Source of the DNA: Alphaproteobacteria bacterium
Lineage (GTDB): Bacteria; Pseudomonadota; Alphaproteobacteria; UBA6615
Direction: 5' to 3'
Assembly (NCBI GenBank): GCA_021774445.1
Contig: JAJFJA010000031.1
Span: forward strand, 1 to 64,000
DNA: 64,000 bases
Shown: positions 55,891-64,000 of the stretch, one piece after another
How positions within the stretch are numbered: position 1 is the first letter of the stretch
Layout of the letters: the number at the start of each line of letters is the position of its first letter
The notes under the pieces: model-generated
Database searches by the model: none
What the model was told of the DNA's origin: nothing
What the model saw: only the letters and a program-made list of their open reading frames with translations
Translations under genes and position numbers: made by a program

Positions 55891-56901
55891 ATGGTGCAAA
55901 CGTCTAGCGTCGTAACCCATTTCCGTCGGTTCGCCGGTGCCTTATCGTTGGTCTCGGTGATCGCGTTGGCGCCGCCGGTTGCGCTCGCGGATACGCCGCG
56001 CGACTGGGTCGGTGAATTCCCCAACACCGATTTCGACCAGCGCTCAATCGAATATGACGAGATCGTCACCGACGGCCCGCGGCGTGATCAGATCCCACCC
56101 ATAGACGACCCGAAATTCATTCCCGCTGCGGAGGCGACGGGCATCGGTACCCTCGAACCCGTTCTCAGCATTGGTATCAATGGTGACTTTCGCGCCTATC
56201 CCCTGCGCATTCTGCTCTGGCATGAGATCGTCAACGATGTAGTCGGCGGCGTCCCGATATTGGTCAGCTATTGCCCTCTCTGCAATTCCGGCGTCGTGTT
56301 CGATCGTCGCCTCAACGGTGCGGTGATTGAATTCGGCAATACTGGGCGCATTCGCCACTTCGACATGGTGATGTATGACAAAGCCACGGAAAGCTGGTGG
56401 CAGCAATTCCTCGGCGAGGCGATTATGGGGGAGGCTCTGGGTGATCGCATGAAGCCCTTGCCGGCCCGGTTGGAGTCCCTTGAAAAGTTCATTGCCCGGG
56501 CGCCAGACGGCAAACTCTTGGTGCCTAATGACGAGCGGGCAAGGCCATACGGCGACACGCCATATGTTCGCATGGACTCCAGCCGTCTGCCGCGACGGCG
56601 TTTCGGTTTCGACTTGCCCAGCGAAATTGAACCGGTTGCCAGGGTTGTCGTCGTCGGCGAGCAGGCATGGACTCTGGAGCTTGTCCGTGACCAGGGGCGC
56701 ATCGAGCAAGACGACCTGATCATCACCTGGGAGGCCGGTCAAAACTCCATCCACGATACCGGCAAGATCTCGTCCGGCCGCGATGTTGGCAACGTCATTG
56801 TCCAGCGTCGTACCGATAGCGGCCTTGAGGACGTGCCCTATGACGTCTCCTTCGCCTTTGCCTTCGGTGCATTCATACCGGACGGCGAGCTGCATTTTTA
56901 G
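55891..56901 (+). CDS. DUF3179 protein, copy 4 (exported, most diverged)
   Basis: A 336-residue paralogue with a signal peptide (hydrophobic 15-33, cleavage near ALA at 34). The central motifs persist (LWHEIVNDVVGGVPI, SYCPLCNSGVVFD, SWWQQFLGEAIMGE), but DFGTTGKLRNSDL is changed to EFGNTGRIRHFDM, and the YGRNPY segment to YGDTPYVRMD. The stretch between about 190 and 240 is divergent and richer in Arg and Lys. It may have taken a different role within the array. The ending is PDGELHF instead of the usual TIHQ. Confidence 0.86.
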   Translation: MVQTSSVVTHFRRFAGALSLVSVIALAPPVALADTPRDWVGEFPNTDFDQRSIEYDEIVTDGPRRDQIPPIDDPKFIPAAEATGIGTLEPVLSIGINGDFRAYPLRILLWHEIVNDVVGGVPILVSYCPLCNSGVVFDRRLNGAVIEFGNTGRIRHFDMVMYDKATESWWQQFLGEAIMGEALGDRMKPLPARLESLEKFIARAPDGKLLVPNDERARPYGDTPYVRMDSSRLPRRRFGFDLPSEIEPVARVVVVGEQAWTLELVRDQGRIEQDDLIITWEAGQNSIHDTGKISSGRDVGNVIVQRRTDSGLEDVPYDVSFAFAFGAFIPDGELHF

Positions 56902-56942
56902 AGTCACCAACTGTTTCAACTCACGCTGAGAGGCCCCGAAAA

Positions 56943-57971
56943 ATGACCCGATCGACCAATCCAACCCGCCGAAAGTTGGCGCCTATGACCATCGCTATGG
57001 TCGCGGGTCTAGCCTCCTTCCTTGCCGTTGGTACCGCTCATGCCCAGCGCAGCTTCAACCCGGAGCGGGATTCTGGCGTCTGGACCACCGACTTCAGCAA
57101 GCATAGCGTTGATTTTGCTGAGATTTTCTCCGGGGGCGTGCCTCGTGACGGAATTCCGCCGATTGACGATCCCGTCGAAATGACGTTGGCCGAGGCCAGT
57201 GAGGTTCTGAACGATACTGCACCGGTGATCAGCATCAGCTTGAACGGCGAGTCCAGGGCATATCCCCTCGGCGTGCTGATGCGTCATGAAATCGTCAATG
57301 ACGAACTGGGTGGCGTCCCCATCTCGGTGACCTTCTGCCCGCTCTGCAACTCTGCCGTCGTTTTCGATCGCCGTGTCGGCGACCAAGTGCTCGATTTCGG
57401 CGTCAGCGGCAACCTCCGCCACTCCGACCTGATTATGTGGGATCGCCAGACCCAGAGCTGGTGGCAACAGTTCATCGGCGAGGCCATTGTCGGCGAGATG
57501 ACTGGCACATTGCTCGAGATCCTGCCGGTTCGGGTCGAGGGCTTTGCCATATTCAAGGAGCGTTTCCCCGACGGCACGGTGAACGCCGGCGGCGAGAGTT
57601 TTGGCGGCTTCAATCAGGGTTATCTCTTCAACCCCTACGGTGGTTACGACAGCAGCGCGCAGCCCTTCCTGTTCTTTGGCGATCTGCCGGCCGAAATCCC
57701 GCCGCTTGCCTATGTTGTGGCGGTTGAAGACCAGGCTTGGGCCATCGATCTGTTGCGCCGTGAGCGCCGTATTGAGACGGATGATTTGGTCATCACCTGG
57801 GCACCCGGCCAGAATTCCGTCATGGGGGCGTCGTCGATCGCTGACAACCAGGATATTGGCAATGTGACGGTACAGCGCCTCGTCGATGGCGAACTCGTCG
57901 ATGCGGTGCATGACGTCACTTTCGCATTCTCCTTCAACGCCTTCCGCCCGGAAGGCACGCTGCACCAATAG
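56943..57971 (+). CDS. DUF3179 protein, copy 5 (exported)
   Basis: A 342-residue paralogue with a longer basic N-terminus (MTRSTNPTRRKLAP) and a signal peptide ending AHA-QR. It has MRHEIVNDELGGVPI, TFCPLCNSAVVFD, DFGVSGNLRHSDLIMWDRQ and SWWQQFIGEAIVGE, and an insertion GGESFGGFNQGYLFNPYGGYD where the others have YGRNPY. Ends TLHQ. A strong terminator begins 12 bases after its stop, closing the array. Function unknown. Confidence 0.87.
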   Translation: MTRSTNPTRRKLAPMTIAMVAGLASFLAVGTAHAQRSFNPERDSGVWTTDFSKHSVDFAEIFSGGVPRDGIPPIDDPVEMTLAEASEVLNDTAPVISISLNGESRAYPLGVLMRHEIVNDELGGVPISVTFCPLCNSAVVFDRRVGDQVLDFGVSGNLRHSDLIMWDRQTQSWWQQFIGEAIVGEMTGTLLEILPVRVEGFAIFKERFPDGTVNAGGESFGGFNQGYLFNPYGGYDSSAQPFLFFGDLPAEIPPLAYVVAVEDQAWAIDLLRRERRIETDDLVITWAPGQNSVMGASSIADNQDIGNVTVQRLVDGELVDAVHDVTFAFSFNAFRPEGTLHQ

Positions 57972-57983
57972 CCACCCCGTCCG

Positions 57984-58024
57984 CGCCCGGGCATAGTCGT
58001 CCAACGACTCATGCCCGGGCGTTT
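57984..58024 (+). terminator. Strong terminator closing the DUF3179 array
   Basis: An 11-bp perfect outer stem (57984-57994 with 58011-58021) and a 6-bp inner stem (57995-58000 with 58004-58009) enclose a CCA loop with a single bulged base; TTT follows. The stem is near-perfect and could work on either strand. It separates the array from mipZ. Confidence 0.75.
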
Positions 58025-58239
58025 CCCATGCCCGCCATCGTCCGCTGATCGAGTCGCTCGCCGCCGTTGAATCAGGTGCCGAGGCTATGCGCGGAACCCG
58101 TTGAATCTACGGCACTATTCACCCTCGAGTCGTGACGCTTCCTGTCGTTTTTGAGTCTTCGCCGGATCTGGTTGCGCCGCCGCCCACAGCGCGCCATAAG
58201 GGACCGAACATCGTCGTTTGCAGCAAGTGGATGCTTTGG

Positions 58240-59166
58240 ATGCGGGCCCCTTACATCATCGTCATCGGCAACCAGAAGGGTGGCACCGGCAAGTCCACCG
58301 CGGCCATGCATCTGATCGTCAGTTTGCTGCGCCATGGCCACCGCGTCGGCGCGATAGACCTGGACGCGCGCCAAGGCACATTATCCCGCTACCTGGAGAA
58401 CCGTCGCGACTATGCCACGCGCCGCCGGCTTGCGCTCGAACATCCTGACGTGCGCGCCGTCCACGTCAGCGAGTTGGAACGCCGCACAGACGCGATCGAT
58501 GAAGAACGTCGACGGCTCGCCACGGCACTGAATGAGCTATCAAACTGCGAATATGTGGTGATTGATACGCCGGGCGCCGACAATACGCTGTCGCGCCTTG
58601 GGCACACCCATGCCGACACGCTGATCACACCGATCAACGATAGCTTTGTCGATCTTGATCTGTTGGCGGTCGTCGATCCCGACACCCTGAACGTCGTGTC
58701 GCCGAGCCGTTACAGCGAGATGGTGTGGGAGCAGAAGAAGGCCCGCGCGGTGCACAATCGCCGCCCCGTTGATTGGATCGTCATTCGTAATCGCGTCGCG
58801 TCGCTGGCGTCCCGCAACCAGCGCAACGTCGATCAGGTCCTCAACGCACTTGCCGGCCGTATCGGCTTCCGCACTGCCGCCGGCTTTGGCGAGCGGGTCA
58901 TATTCCGCGAATTATTTCTCAAAGGCTTGACCCTGCTCGACTTGCGCAGCGACGGCACCGACGTGCCGCTGACCCTCTCCCATGTGGCGGCCCGCCAGGA
59001 AGTGCGCACCTTGTTGGCGGCCATCGGTTTCTCCGAGGTCACTGAGGAGCAGGCACCGCCGGGATCGGCCCCGGCGGATACGGCCCCCGTGGAACCGGTT
59101 GCGGTGGAGCCGGTGGCTCAGGGCCAAGCCCCGACCGGCAATCATTTGGGGCGTTCCGCGGCATAA
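58240..59166 (+). CDS. mipZ: MipZ-type cell division ATPase (ParA/MinD family)
   Basis: Encodes 308 residues from ATG 58240, which gives the family N-terminus before IIVIGNQKGGTGKSTAAMHL; upstream ATG 58231 and the frame to 58132 are alternatives. Deviant Walker A KGGTGKST is at residues 13-20. Further MipZ matches are DLDARQGTLSRYLENRR, VIDTPGADNTLSRLGHTHAD, PINDSFVDLDLLAVVDP and RELFLKGLTLLDL. MipZ forms a gradient from the poles that positions FtsZ in Alphaproteobacteria. A C-terminal Ala/Pro/Val-rich tail after residue 270 is not in Caulobacter MipZ as I remember it. Confidence 0.93.
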   Translation: MRAPYIIVIGNQKGGTGKSTAAMHLIVSLLRHGHRVGAIDLDARQGTLSRYLENRRDYATRRRLALEHPDVRAVHVSELERRTDAIDEERRRLATALNELSNCEYVVIDTPGADNTLSRLGHTHADTLITPINDSFVDLDLLAVVDPDTLNVVSPSRYSEMVWEQKKARAVHNRRPVDWIVIRNRVASLASRNQRNVDQVLNALAGRIGFRTAAGFGERVIFRELFLKGLTLLDLRSDGTDVPLTLSHVAARQEVRTLLAAIGFSEVTEEQAPPGSAPADTAPVEPVAVEPVAQGQAPTGNHLGRSAA

Positions 59167-59350
59167 TTGATCTTGCACCCTGGTAATTGGCCAATCGGAC
59201 CCAATCTCACGACCGAACACGCAGCCGTGGCCGCCCAGTCGCCACGAAGGCTTGGATATTTGCGGCGAAAGCAGCACATAATAGGGCGGGCAGCCTGTTT
59301 GACATCGGGGGAGGGCAGAAGGTCAGCAAGCAAGGGACGATTAAGAGGTT

Positions 59351-60070
59351 ATGAGCAACGGCGACAAGAAGCTGCCGACTGGGCAATCCTCGAGCGGTGA
59401 TGTTGACGCTTTTTTGCGCAAGGTCGCCCTGACCCCGGCCGCCTCTGGCTCCGGCCAGCCCGGTCGGCTGCTTTTTGCCATTGACGCCACCGCCAGCCGA
59501 GAACCGACTTGGGACATGGCGAGTCACATACAAGCAGAGATGTTCGCCGAGACGGAGACACTGGGTGGCCTGGAAATTCAGCTTTGTTTCTACCGCGGAT
59601 TTGGCGAATTTCGTGCCTCGAAGTGGCTTACGCGCTCCACCGACCTTATCCAACGCATGAATCGTGTACGCTGTCTGGCCGGTCAGACTCAGATCCGCAA
59701 AGTACTGCGCCATGCCGTCAAAGAGACCAAGCAGCGCAAGGTTAACGCCGTGGTCTTCGTCGGCGATGTCGTCGAGGAAGACATAGACGCGCTCGGCCAT
59801 CTGGCTGGTGAGTTGGGATTGCACGGGACCCCGGCCTTTATTTTTCACGAGGGCGGCGAGCCGATATCCCGCCGGGCCTTCACCCAGATAGCCAAGCTCT
59901 CCGGCGGCGCCTATTGCAGCTTTGATGCCGGCAGTGCCAAGCAGCTGCGTGACTTGCTGACGGCGGTAGCCGTCTATTCGGCTGGCGGCCGCCGCGCCCT
60001 CGAGAATTACGGCAGTCGCACCGGCGGCAAAGTACTTCAACTCACCCACCAGATCGGCGGCCGTCGCTAG
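59351..60070 (+). CDS. VWA-domain protein
   Basis: A 239-residue soluble protein with a von Willebrand A-like fold. The MIDAS motif D45-A-T47-A-S49 is seen in LLFAIDATASREPTWDMA, and a second acidic loop in NAVVFVGDVVEEDIDALGHL. No signal or membrane helix. The role is unknown; such proteins often bind divalent metal and mediate complex assembly. The stop is 2 bases before the J-domain gene, so the two are probably co-transcribed. Confidence 0.8.
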   Translation: MSNGDKKLPTGQSSSGDVDAFLRKVALTPAASGSGQPGRLLFAIDATASREPTWDMASHIQAEMFAETETLGGLEIQLCFYRGFGEFRASKWLTRSTDLIQRMNRVRCLAGQTQIRKVLRHAVKETKQRKVNAVVFVGDVVEEDIDALGHLAGELGLHGTPAFIFHEGGEPISRRAFTQIAKLSGGAYCSFDAGSAKQLRDLLTAVAVYSAGGRRALENYGSRTGGKVLQLTHQIGGRR

Positions 60071-60072
60071 TT

Positions 60073-60786
60073 ATGCTTCCCGCTCTAATCCTCGGTGTCG
60101 CTCTCTTGGCGGGGTTTGTCCTGCTGGGGCGTTGGTTTGTCTCGGCCGAACCCCAAACGCTGGTGAAATTCGTGCGCGGCTTGGCCATCGCCCTGGCTGT
60201 ACTGTTTGTTGTTTTTATCGCTGTCTCGGGTCGTTGGTCTTGGTTGCCGGCTTTGGCGATCATCGCCTTGCCTTGGTTCCGCGGCATGCGCACTCTCCGC
60301 ACCTTCGCCCGGAACGCCCAGGGACCGTCTTCCGGCCAGACCTCCACGGTCGATACCCGGTTTCTTCGCATGACCCTCGACCACGACTCTGGGGACATGG
60401 TGGGTGAGGTGCTTGCGGGTCAGTATGCCAGCCGCAGCCTGGAAACTCTGTCTGTGCCTGAATTGCAGGGACTTTTTGCCGAATGCACCGCCGATCCCCA
60501 GTCGCAGTCGGTGTTGGAGACTTATCTCGACCGTCAGTTCGGTCCCGATTGGCGCGAGTCCTGGGGGCAGGGGACGGGCTCTGCCAACGCCGGCGCACCG
60601 TCATCAGGGGCCATGACTGTGGACGAAGCCTATGAAATACTTGGCCTCGAGGCGGGCGCCGCCGATGCTGAGATCGAGAGCGCCTACCGCCGGCTCATGC
60701 AGAAGATGCATCCCGACCACGGTGGCAGCGATTTTCTCGCGGCGCAGATCAACCAGGCAAAAGATTTGCTGCTCCGCCGCCGATAA
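60073..60786 (+). CDS. Membrane-anchored J-domain protein (TIM14/Pam18-like)
   Basis: A 237-residue protein with two or three N-terminal membrane helices (about 2-19, 35-51, 56-70), a linker and a C-terminal J domain containing the HPD motif (residues 213-215, RLMQKMHPDHGGSDFLAAQI). Such proteins stimulate DnaK-type ATPases at the membrane. The layout resembles bacterial relatives of mitochondrial TIM14. It starts 2 bases after the VWA gene and 105 bases before galU. Confidence 0.85.
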   Translation: MLPALILGVALLAGFVLLGRWFVSAEPQTLVKFVRGLAIALAVLFVVFIAVSGRWSWLPALAIIALPWFRGMRTLRTFARNAQGPSSGQTSTVDTRFLRMTLDHDSGDMVGEVLAGQYASRSLETLSVPELQGLFAECTADPQSQSVLETYLDRQFGPDWRESWGQGTGSANAGAPSSGAMTVDEAYEILGLEAGAADAEIESAYRRLMQKMHPDHGGSDFLAAQINQAKDLLLRRR

Positions 60787-60891
60787 TGCCGGCGACGCCC
60801 GGACCCTTGCGCCCGCTTGCACCGCTATGGCACAACACGCCGGGACTTCCCCATACAACTTCCACGAGCGGCAACGACCAATGGGCGCAGG

Positions 60892-61764
60892 ATGACATCA
60901 CCCGTTCGTAAAGCTGTTTTCCCGGTCGGTGGCCTCGGCACGCGTTTTCTTCCCGTGACCAAGGCGGTGCCCAAGGAGATGCTGCCGGTCGTCGACAAGC
61001 CCTTGATCCAATATGCCGTAGAGGAGGCCTTCGCCGCCGGAATCGAGGATTTCATCTTCGTGACCAGTGCCGGCAAAGCCGCGCTCGAGGATCATTTCGG
61101 GCGCAACCATCAGCTTGAGGACGCCCTAGCGGCGCGCGGCAAGGCGGCCGAACTCAAGGTTTTGCAGGCCACCATGCCGGAGGAGGGCCGGTTCTCCTAC
61201 ACCCGGCAGCAACAACCGCTAGGACTTGGTCACGCCGTATGGTGCGCCCGCAACCTTGTCGGCAACGAGCCATTTGCAGTGATCCTTGCGGACGACCTGA
61301 TCCTGTCGCAAACGCCTTGTCTCAAGCAAATGGTCGATGTCTATAACCGCCACGGCGGCAACGTGATCGCGACGATGGCCGTGCCTCACGAACAAACCGC
61401 TCGTTATGGCGTCATCGACGCCGGTGGTGTGCAGGCCAATCCAGTCCCGGTGCGCGCGCTGGTGGAAAAACCCGCACCGGACGAGGCTCCCTCAAATCTT
61501 GCCGTAATTGGCCGCTATATCCTGCAACCCGAGGTATTCTCATTTCTCGAGCGCAAGGAGACCGGGGCCGGCGGCGAGATTCAACTGACCGACGCGATGG
61601 CCAAGCTGATCGGCGATCAACCGTTTCACGGCCTCGATTTCGAGGGCCGTCGATTTGACTGCGGTGACAAGATCGGCTTCTTGGAGGCGAACATCGCCTA
61701 CGCCTTAGCCCGGGACGATCTCGGCGCCGCCTTCGCCGAGCGACTGAAGGAGTACGCCAACTAA
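60892..61764 (+). CDS. galU: UTP-glucose-1-phosphate uridylyltransferase
   Basis: Encodes 290 residues from ATG 60892; the frame is open upstream to 60817 but not conserved. Makes UDP-glucose. The nucleotide-binding signature VGGLGTRFLPVTKAVPKEML covers residues 12-31, with DKPLIQYAVEEA and the C-terminal RFDCGDKIGFLEANIAYAL region. It supplies UDP-glucose to the ugd product encoded just downstream for polysaccharide synthesis. Confidence 0.95.
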   Translation: MTSPVRKAVFPVGGLGTRFLPVTKAVPKEMLPVVDKPLIQYAVEEAFAAGIEDFIFVTSAGKAALEDHFGRNHQLEDALAARGKAAELKVLQATMPEEGRFSYTRQQQPLGLGHAVWCARNLVGNEPFAVILADDLILSQTPCLKQMVDVYNRHGGNVIATMAVPHEQTARYGVIDAGGVQANPVPVRALVEKPAPDEAPSNLAVIGRYILQPEVFSFLERKETGAGGEIQLTDAMAKLIGDQPFHGLDFEGRRFDCGDKIGFLEANIAYALARDDLGAAFAERLKEYAN

Positions 61765-61873
61765 CGGTGGCCGTTGGCGTTGAAGTGGTTGACGCCGTTC
61801 GTGATCTGCGCCCCCATCACCGGGAGAGACAGCGAGCGAACGAGATTTTTTCTGTGTTGGGAGGATTTGTGCG

Positions 61874-63229
61874 ATGCGTATCGCAATGGTCGGAACCGGC
61901 TATGTCGGGTTGGTATCGGGAACCTGTTTTTCGGAGTTCGGCTGGAACGTCGTCTGTGTCGACAAGGATGAAGCCAAGGTTGCGCGTTTGCAGGCCGGCG
62001 AAGTTCCGATCTACGAGCCCGGCCTCACTTCCCTGGTCCGCAACAATGCGGCCGGCGGCCGACTGACCTTCACCACCGACTTGGCCACCGCTGTCGCCGA
62101 AGCGGACGCGGTTTTTATTGCCGTTGGTACCCCGTCCCGCCGTGGCGACGGCCATGCTGATCTCTCCTATGTGTTTGACGCCGCACGCGAAATCGCTGCG
62201 GCTCTCGACGGCTACACCATCGTCGTCACCAAATCCACGGTTCCGGTCGGCAGCAGCCGGGAGGTTGAGCGCATTATCCGCGAGGCGCGGCCGGACGCCG
62301 ATTTCGATGTCGTCTCGAATCCGGAATTCCTCCGCGAGGGGTCGGCCATCAGCGATTTCATGCGCCCCGACCGCGTTGTTATCGGCGCTGACGGGGAGCG
62401 CGCGCGCGAGCAGATGCGCCAGCTGTATCGACCCCTGTTTCTGATCGAAACGCCGATGATCTTCACGGCCCTCGAGACGTCGGAGGTCATCAAATACGCT
62501 GCCAATTCGTTCCTCGCGACCAAGATCACATTCATCAACGAATTTGCCGACTTATGCGAAAAAGTCGGCGCCGACATCCAGGACGTCGCCAAGGGTATCG
62601 GCCTCGACGGTCGCATCGGCGGCAAGTACCTGCATGCCGGTCCCGGATTTGGTGGCTCATGTTTCCCCAAGGATACCTTGGCGGTGGTGCGCTCAGCATC
62701 GGATGCCGGCTCGCCCCTCACCATTGTCGAGCGAGTCGTTCAGGTAAATGAGCAACGCAAAGATCGCATGGCGGAGAAGATCATCGCCGCCTGTGGTGGA
62801 TCCGTGGAAGGCAAGACGATCGCCGTGCTTGGCGTCACTTTCAAGCCCAACACCGACGACATGCGTGACTCGCCGAGCCTGGCGATCATTCCTCACTTGC
62901 AGAAAAGCGGGGCCGTGGTACGCGCGTTCGATCCTGCCGGCATGGCCGAGGCCAGCACCATGTTGCCGGGCGTTGAGTGGGCCGCCGACGCGTTCACCGC
63001 CATGACCGGCGCTGACGCCCTGGCGATCCTAACCGAGTGGAATGAGTTCCGTGCCCTCGATCTGACCCGGGTCAAGGCGGCGCTGCGCGCCCCGGTCCTG
63101 ATCGATCTTCGCAATATCTATCAGCCTCAGGAAATGGCGGCGAAAGGCTTCTATTACACCAGCATCGGGCGACCGGCCGTGCGCCCGGCGAACGAGAGTG
63201 TGACGCCGGTACGGACGGCCAGCCGATGA
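61874..63229 (+). CDS. ugd: UDP-glucose 6-dehydrogenase
   Basis: A 451-residue NAD enzyme oxidising UDP-glucose to UDP-glucuronate. The Rossmann motif VGTGYVGLVSGTCFSEFGWN is at residues 6-25, the catalytic cysteine lies in GPGFGGSCFPKDTLAV, and TFKPNTDDMRDSPSLAI is the C-terminal signature. GGGAGGA ribosome binding site upstream. ATGA overlap with the following mutase gene. With galU it makes acidic surface polysaccharide precursors. Confidence 0.96.
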   Translation: MRIAMVGTGYVGLVSGTCFSEFGWNVVCVDKDEAKVARLQAGEVPIYEPGLTSLVRNNAAGGRLTFTTDLATAVAEADAVFIAVGTPSRRGDGHADLSYVFDAAREIAAALDGYTIVVTKSTVPVGSSREVERIIREARPDADFDVVSNPEFLREGSAISDFMRPDRVVIGADGERAREQMRQLYRPLFLIETPMIFTALETSEVIKYAANSFLATKITFINEFADLCEKVGADIQDVAKGIGLDGRIGGKYLHAGPGFGGSCFPKDTLAVVRSASDAGSPLTIVERVVQVNEQRKDRMAEKIIAACGGSVEGKTIAVLGVTFKPNTDDMRDSPSLAIIPHLQKSGAVVRAFDPAGMAEASTMLPGVEWAADAFTAMTGADALAILTEWNEFRALDLTRVKAALRAPVLIDLRNIYQPQEMAAKGFYYTSIGRPAVRPANESVTPVRTASR

Positions 63230-64000
63230 CCATGCAACCGCACGATTTCGACGGTACGATTCTGCGCGAATACGACGTTCGCGGCATTGTCGGCGACACG
63301 CTTGCCCCAGCCGATGCGCGCGCTCTCGGCGCTGCTTTTGGGACATGCGCTGTGCAGGCCGGCGCGACGACGGTTGCGGTTGGCTACGATGGTCGGCTGT
63401 CTTCGCCGGCCCTCGAAGCGGCTCTGGTGGAGGGGTTGCGAGGCTGCGGGCTCGCCGTGCGGCGCGTCGGCGTCGGCCCTACCCCTATGCTGTCCTTCGC
63501 CACCAAGCATCTGCCGACGGATGCAGGTGTGATGGTAACGGGCAGCCACAACCCGCCGGATTATAACGGTTTTAAGATGACCCTGCTGGGCCGACCCTTC
63601 TTTGGTCCGGACATCCCACGCATGGCCGAGATTGCGCGCTCGGGAACCTACGCCAACGGCACCGGCGAAGTCACCGACCATGACATCCGTGAAGCCTACG
63701 TCGACCGCCTGGCCAGTGAGTACAAGCCCGCCAAACCGCTCACTGTCGCCTGGGACCCGGGCAATGGCTCCGGCTCGGAGATTCTTGGCCGCCTCTGTCA
63801 GCGCTTGCCGGGTCGTCACCTCATCATCAATGGTGAGATCGATGGCACCTTTCCCAATCACCACCCCGACCCCACCGTCGCCGAAAACTTGGTCCAACTT
63901 CAGGAGCATGTCGCGGCCAACAATTGCGACGTTGGTATTGCCCTCGACGGCGATGCCGACCGCGTTGGTGTTATCGACGGCAAAGGGCGCATTCTCTGGG
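63226..64000 (+). CDS. Phosphomannomutase/phosphoglucomutase (partial, runs off window)
   Basis: The first 258 codons of an AlgC-type alpha-D-phosphohexomutase; the 3' end is outside the window. It starts with ATG 63226 overlapping the ugd stop. ILREYDVRGIVGDTL opens the protein, the phosphoserine loop is VTGSHNPPDYNGFKM, and the metal-binding loop ALDGDADRVGVID is near the end of the visible part. Supplies mannose-1-phosphate or glucose-1-phosphate. Confidence 0.95.
   Translation, partial: MTMQPHDFDGTILREYDVRGIVGDTLAPADARALGAAFGTCAVQAGATTVAVGYDGRLSSPALEAALVEGLRGCGLAVRRVGVGPTPMLSFATKHLPTDAGVMVTGSHNPPDYNGFKMTLLGRPFFGPDIPRMAEIARSGTYANGTGEVTDHDIREAYVDRLASEYKPAKPLTVAWDPGNGSGSEILGRLCQRLPGRHLIINGEIDGTFPNHHPDPTVAENLVQLQEHVAANNCDVGIALDGDADRVGVIDGKGRILW

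Overview
The window is a contiguous stretch of an alphaproteobacterial chromosome with moderately high GC. The case for Alphaproteobacteria is a MipZ-type division ATPase, an ATP12-family F1 chaperone, a DUF1489 protein, a zinc-cysteine adenylate kinase within the ribosomal operon, a zinc-independent S14 and an L3 with an acidic Ala/Pro tail. A Rhodospirillales-like lineage is a reasonable guess, but it is inference. I see no insertion sequences, prophage, tRNA, rRNA or CRISPR array. No gene-free gap exceeds about 250 bases.

Layout. 1-14147: the end of tuf, then the S10, spc and alpha ribosomal operons (rpsJ to rplQ) with secY, adk and rpoA. A near-consensus sigma-70 promoter precedes rpsM and a strong terminator follows rplQ. 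14165-21846: housekeeping genes (periplasmic DegP-like protease, RarA, CrcB fluoride channel, RluC-type pseudouridine synthase, HAD phosphatase, AsmA-like protein, ATP12 chaperone). 21925-27700: propionyl-CoA carboxylase beta and alpha genes separated by an antisense class III adenylate cyclase, then acylphosphatase. 27702-32157: lipB, a malic enzyme-phosphotransacetylase fusion and mgtE. 32240-41266: a leucine/isovalerate degradation cluster (isovaleryl-CoA dehydrogenase, methylcrotonyl-CoA carboxylase beta and alpha, methylglutaconyl-CoA hydratase) interrupted by an SDR, a DsbA-fold isomerase and a membrane histidine kinase. 41377-42959: a small signalling island of one intact receiver, one degenerate receiver and an Hpt-like protein. 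43008-49746: DUF1489, an orphan iron-type ABC permease, leucine dehydrogenase, a 78-residue unknown, nucleoside hydrolase, an AAC(6')-like acetyltransferase and a mandelate racemase homologue.

49762-57971 is the most unusual part. A phage-shock-protein (Psp) locus (pspABC plus an overlooked 50-residue membrane ORF, behind a clear sigma-54 promoter) is divergent from pspF. Downstream of pspF lie five consecutive paralogous genes for exported DUF3179 proteins, bounded by two strong stem-loop terminators. DUF3179 has no established function. All five copies keep a Cys-Pro-Leu-Cys-Asn-Ser motif, a His-Glu-Ile-Val-Asn-Asp motif and a Trp-Trp-Gln-Gln-Phe motif. Five tandem copies, one membrane-anchored and one strongly diverged, look like an expanded periplasmic system next to envelope-stress genes. 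This is the best candidate for an undescribed system here.

58240-64000: mipZ, a VWA-domain protein, a membrane J-domain protein, galU, ugd and the start of a phosphomannomutase gene, the last three supplying nucleotide sugars for surface polysaccharide.

Family names rest on motifs and remembered homologues, not on database searches.
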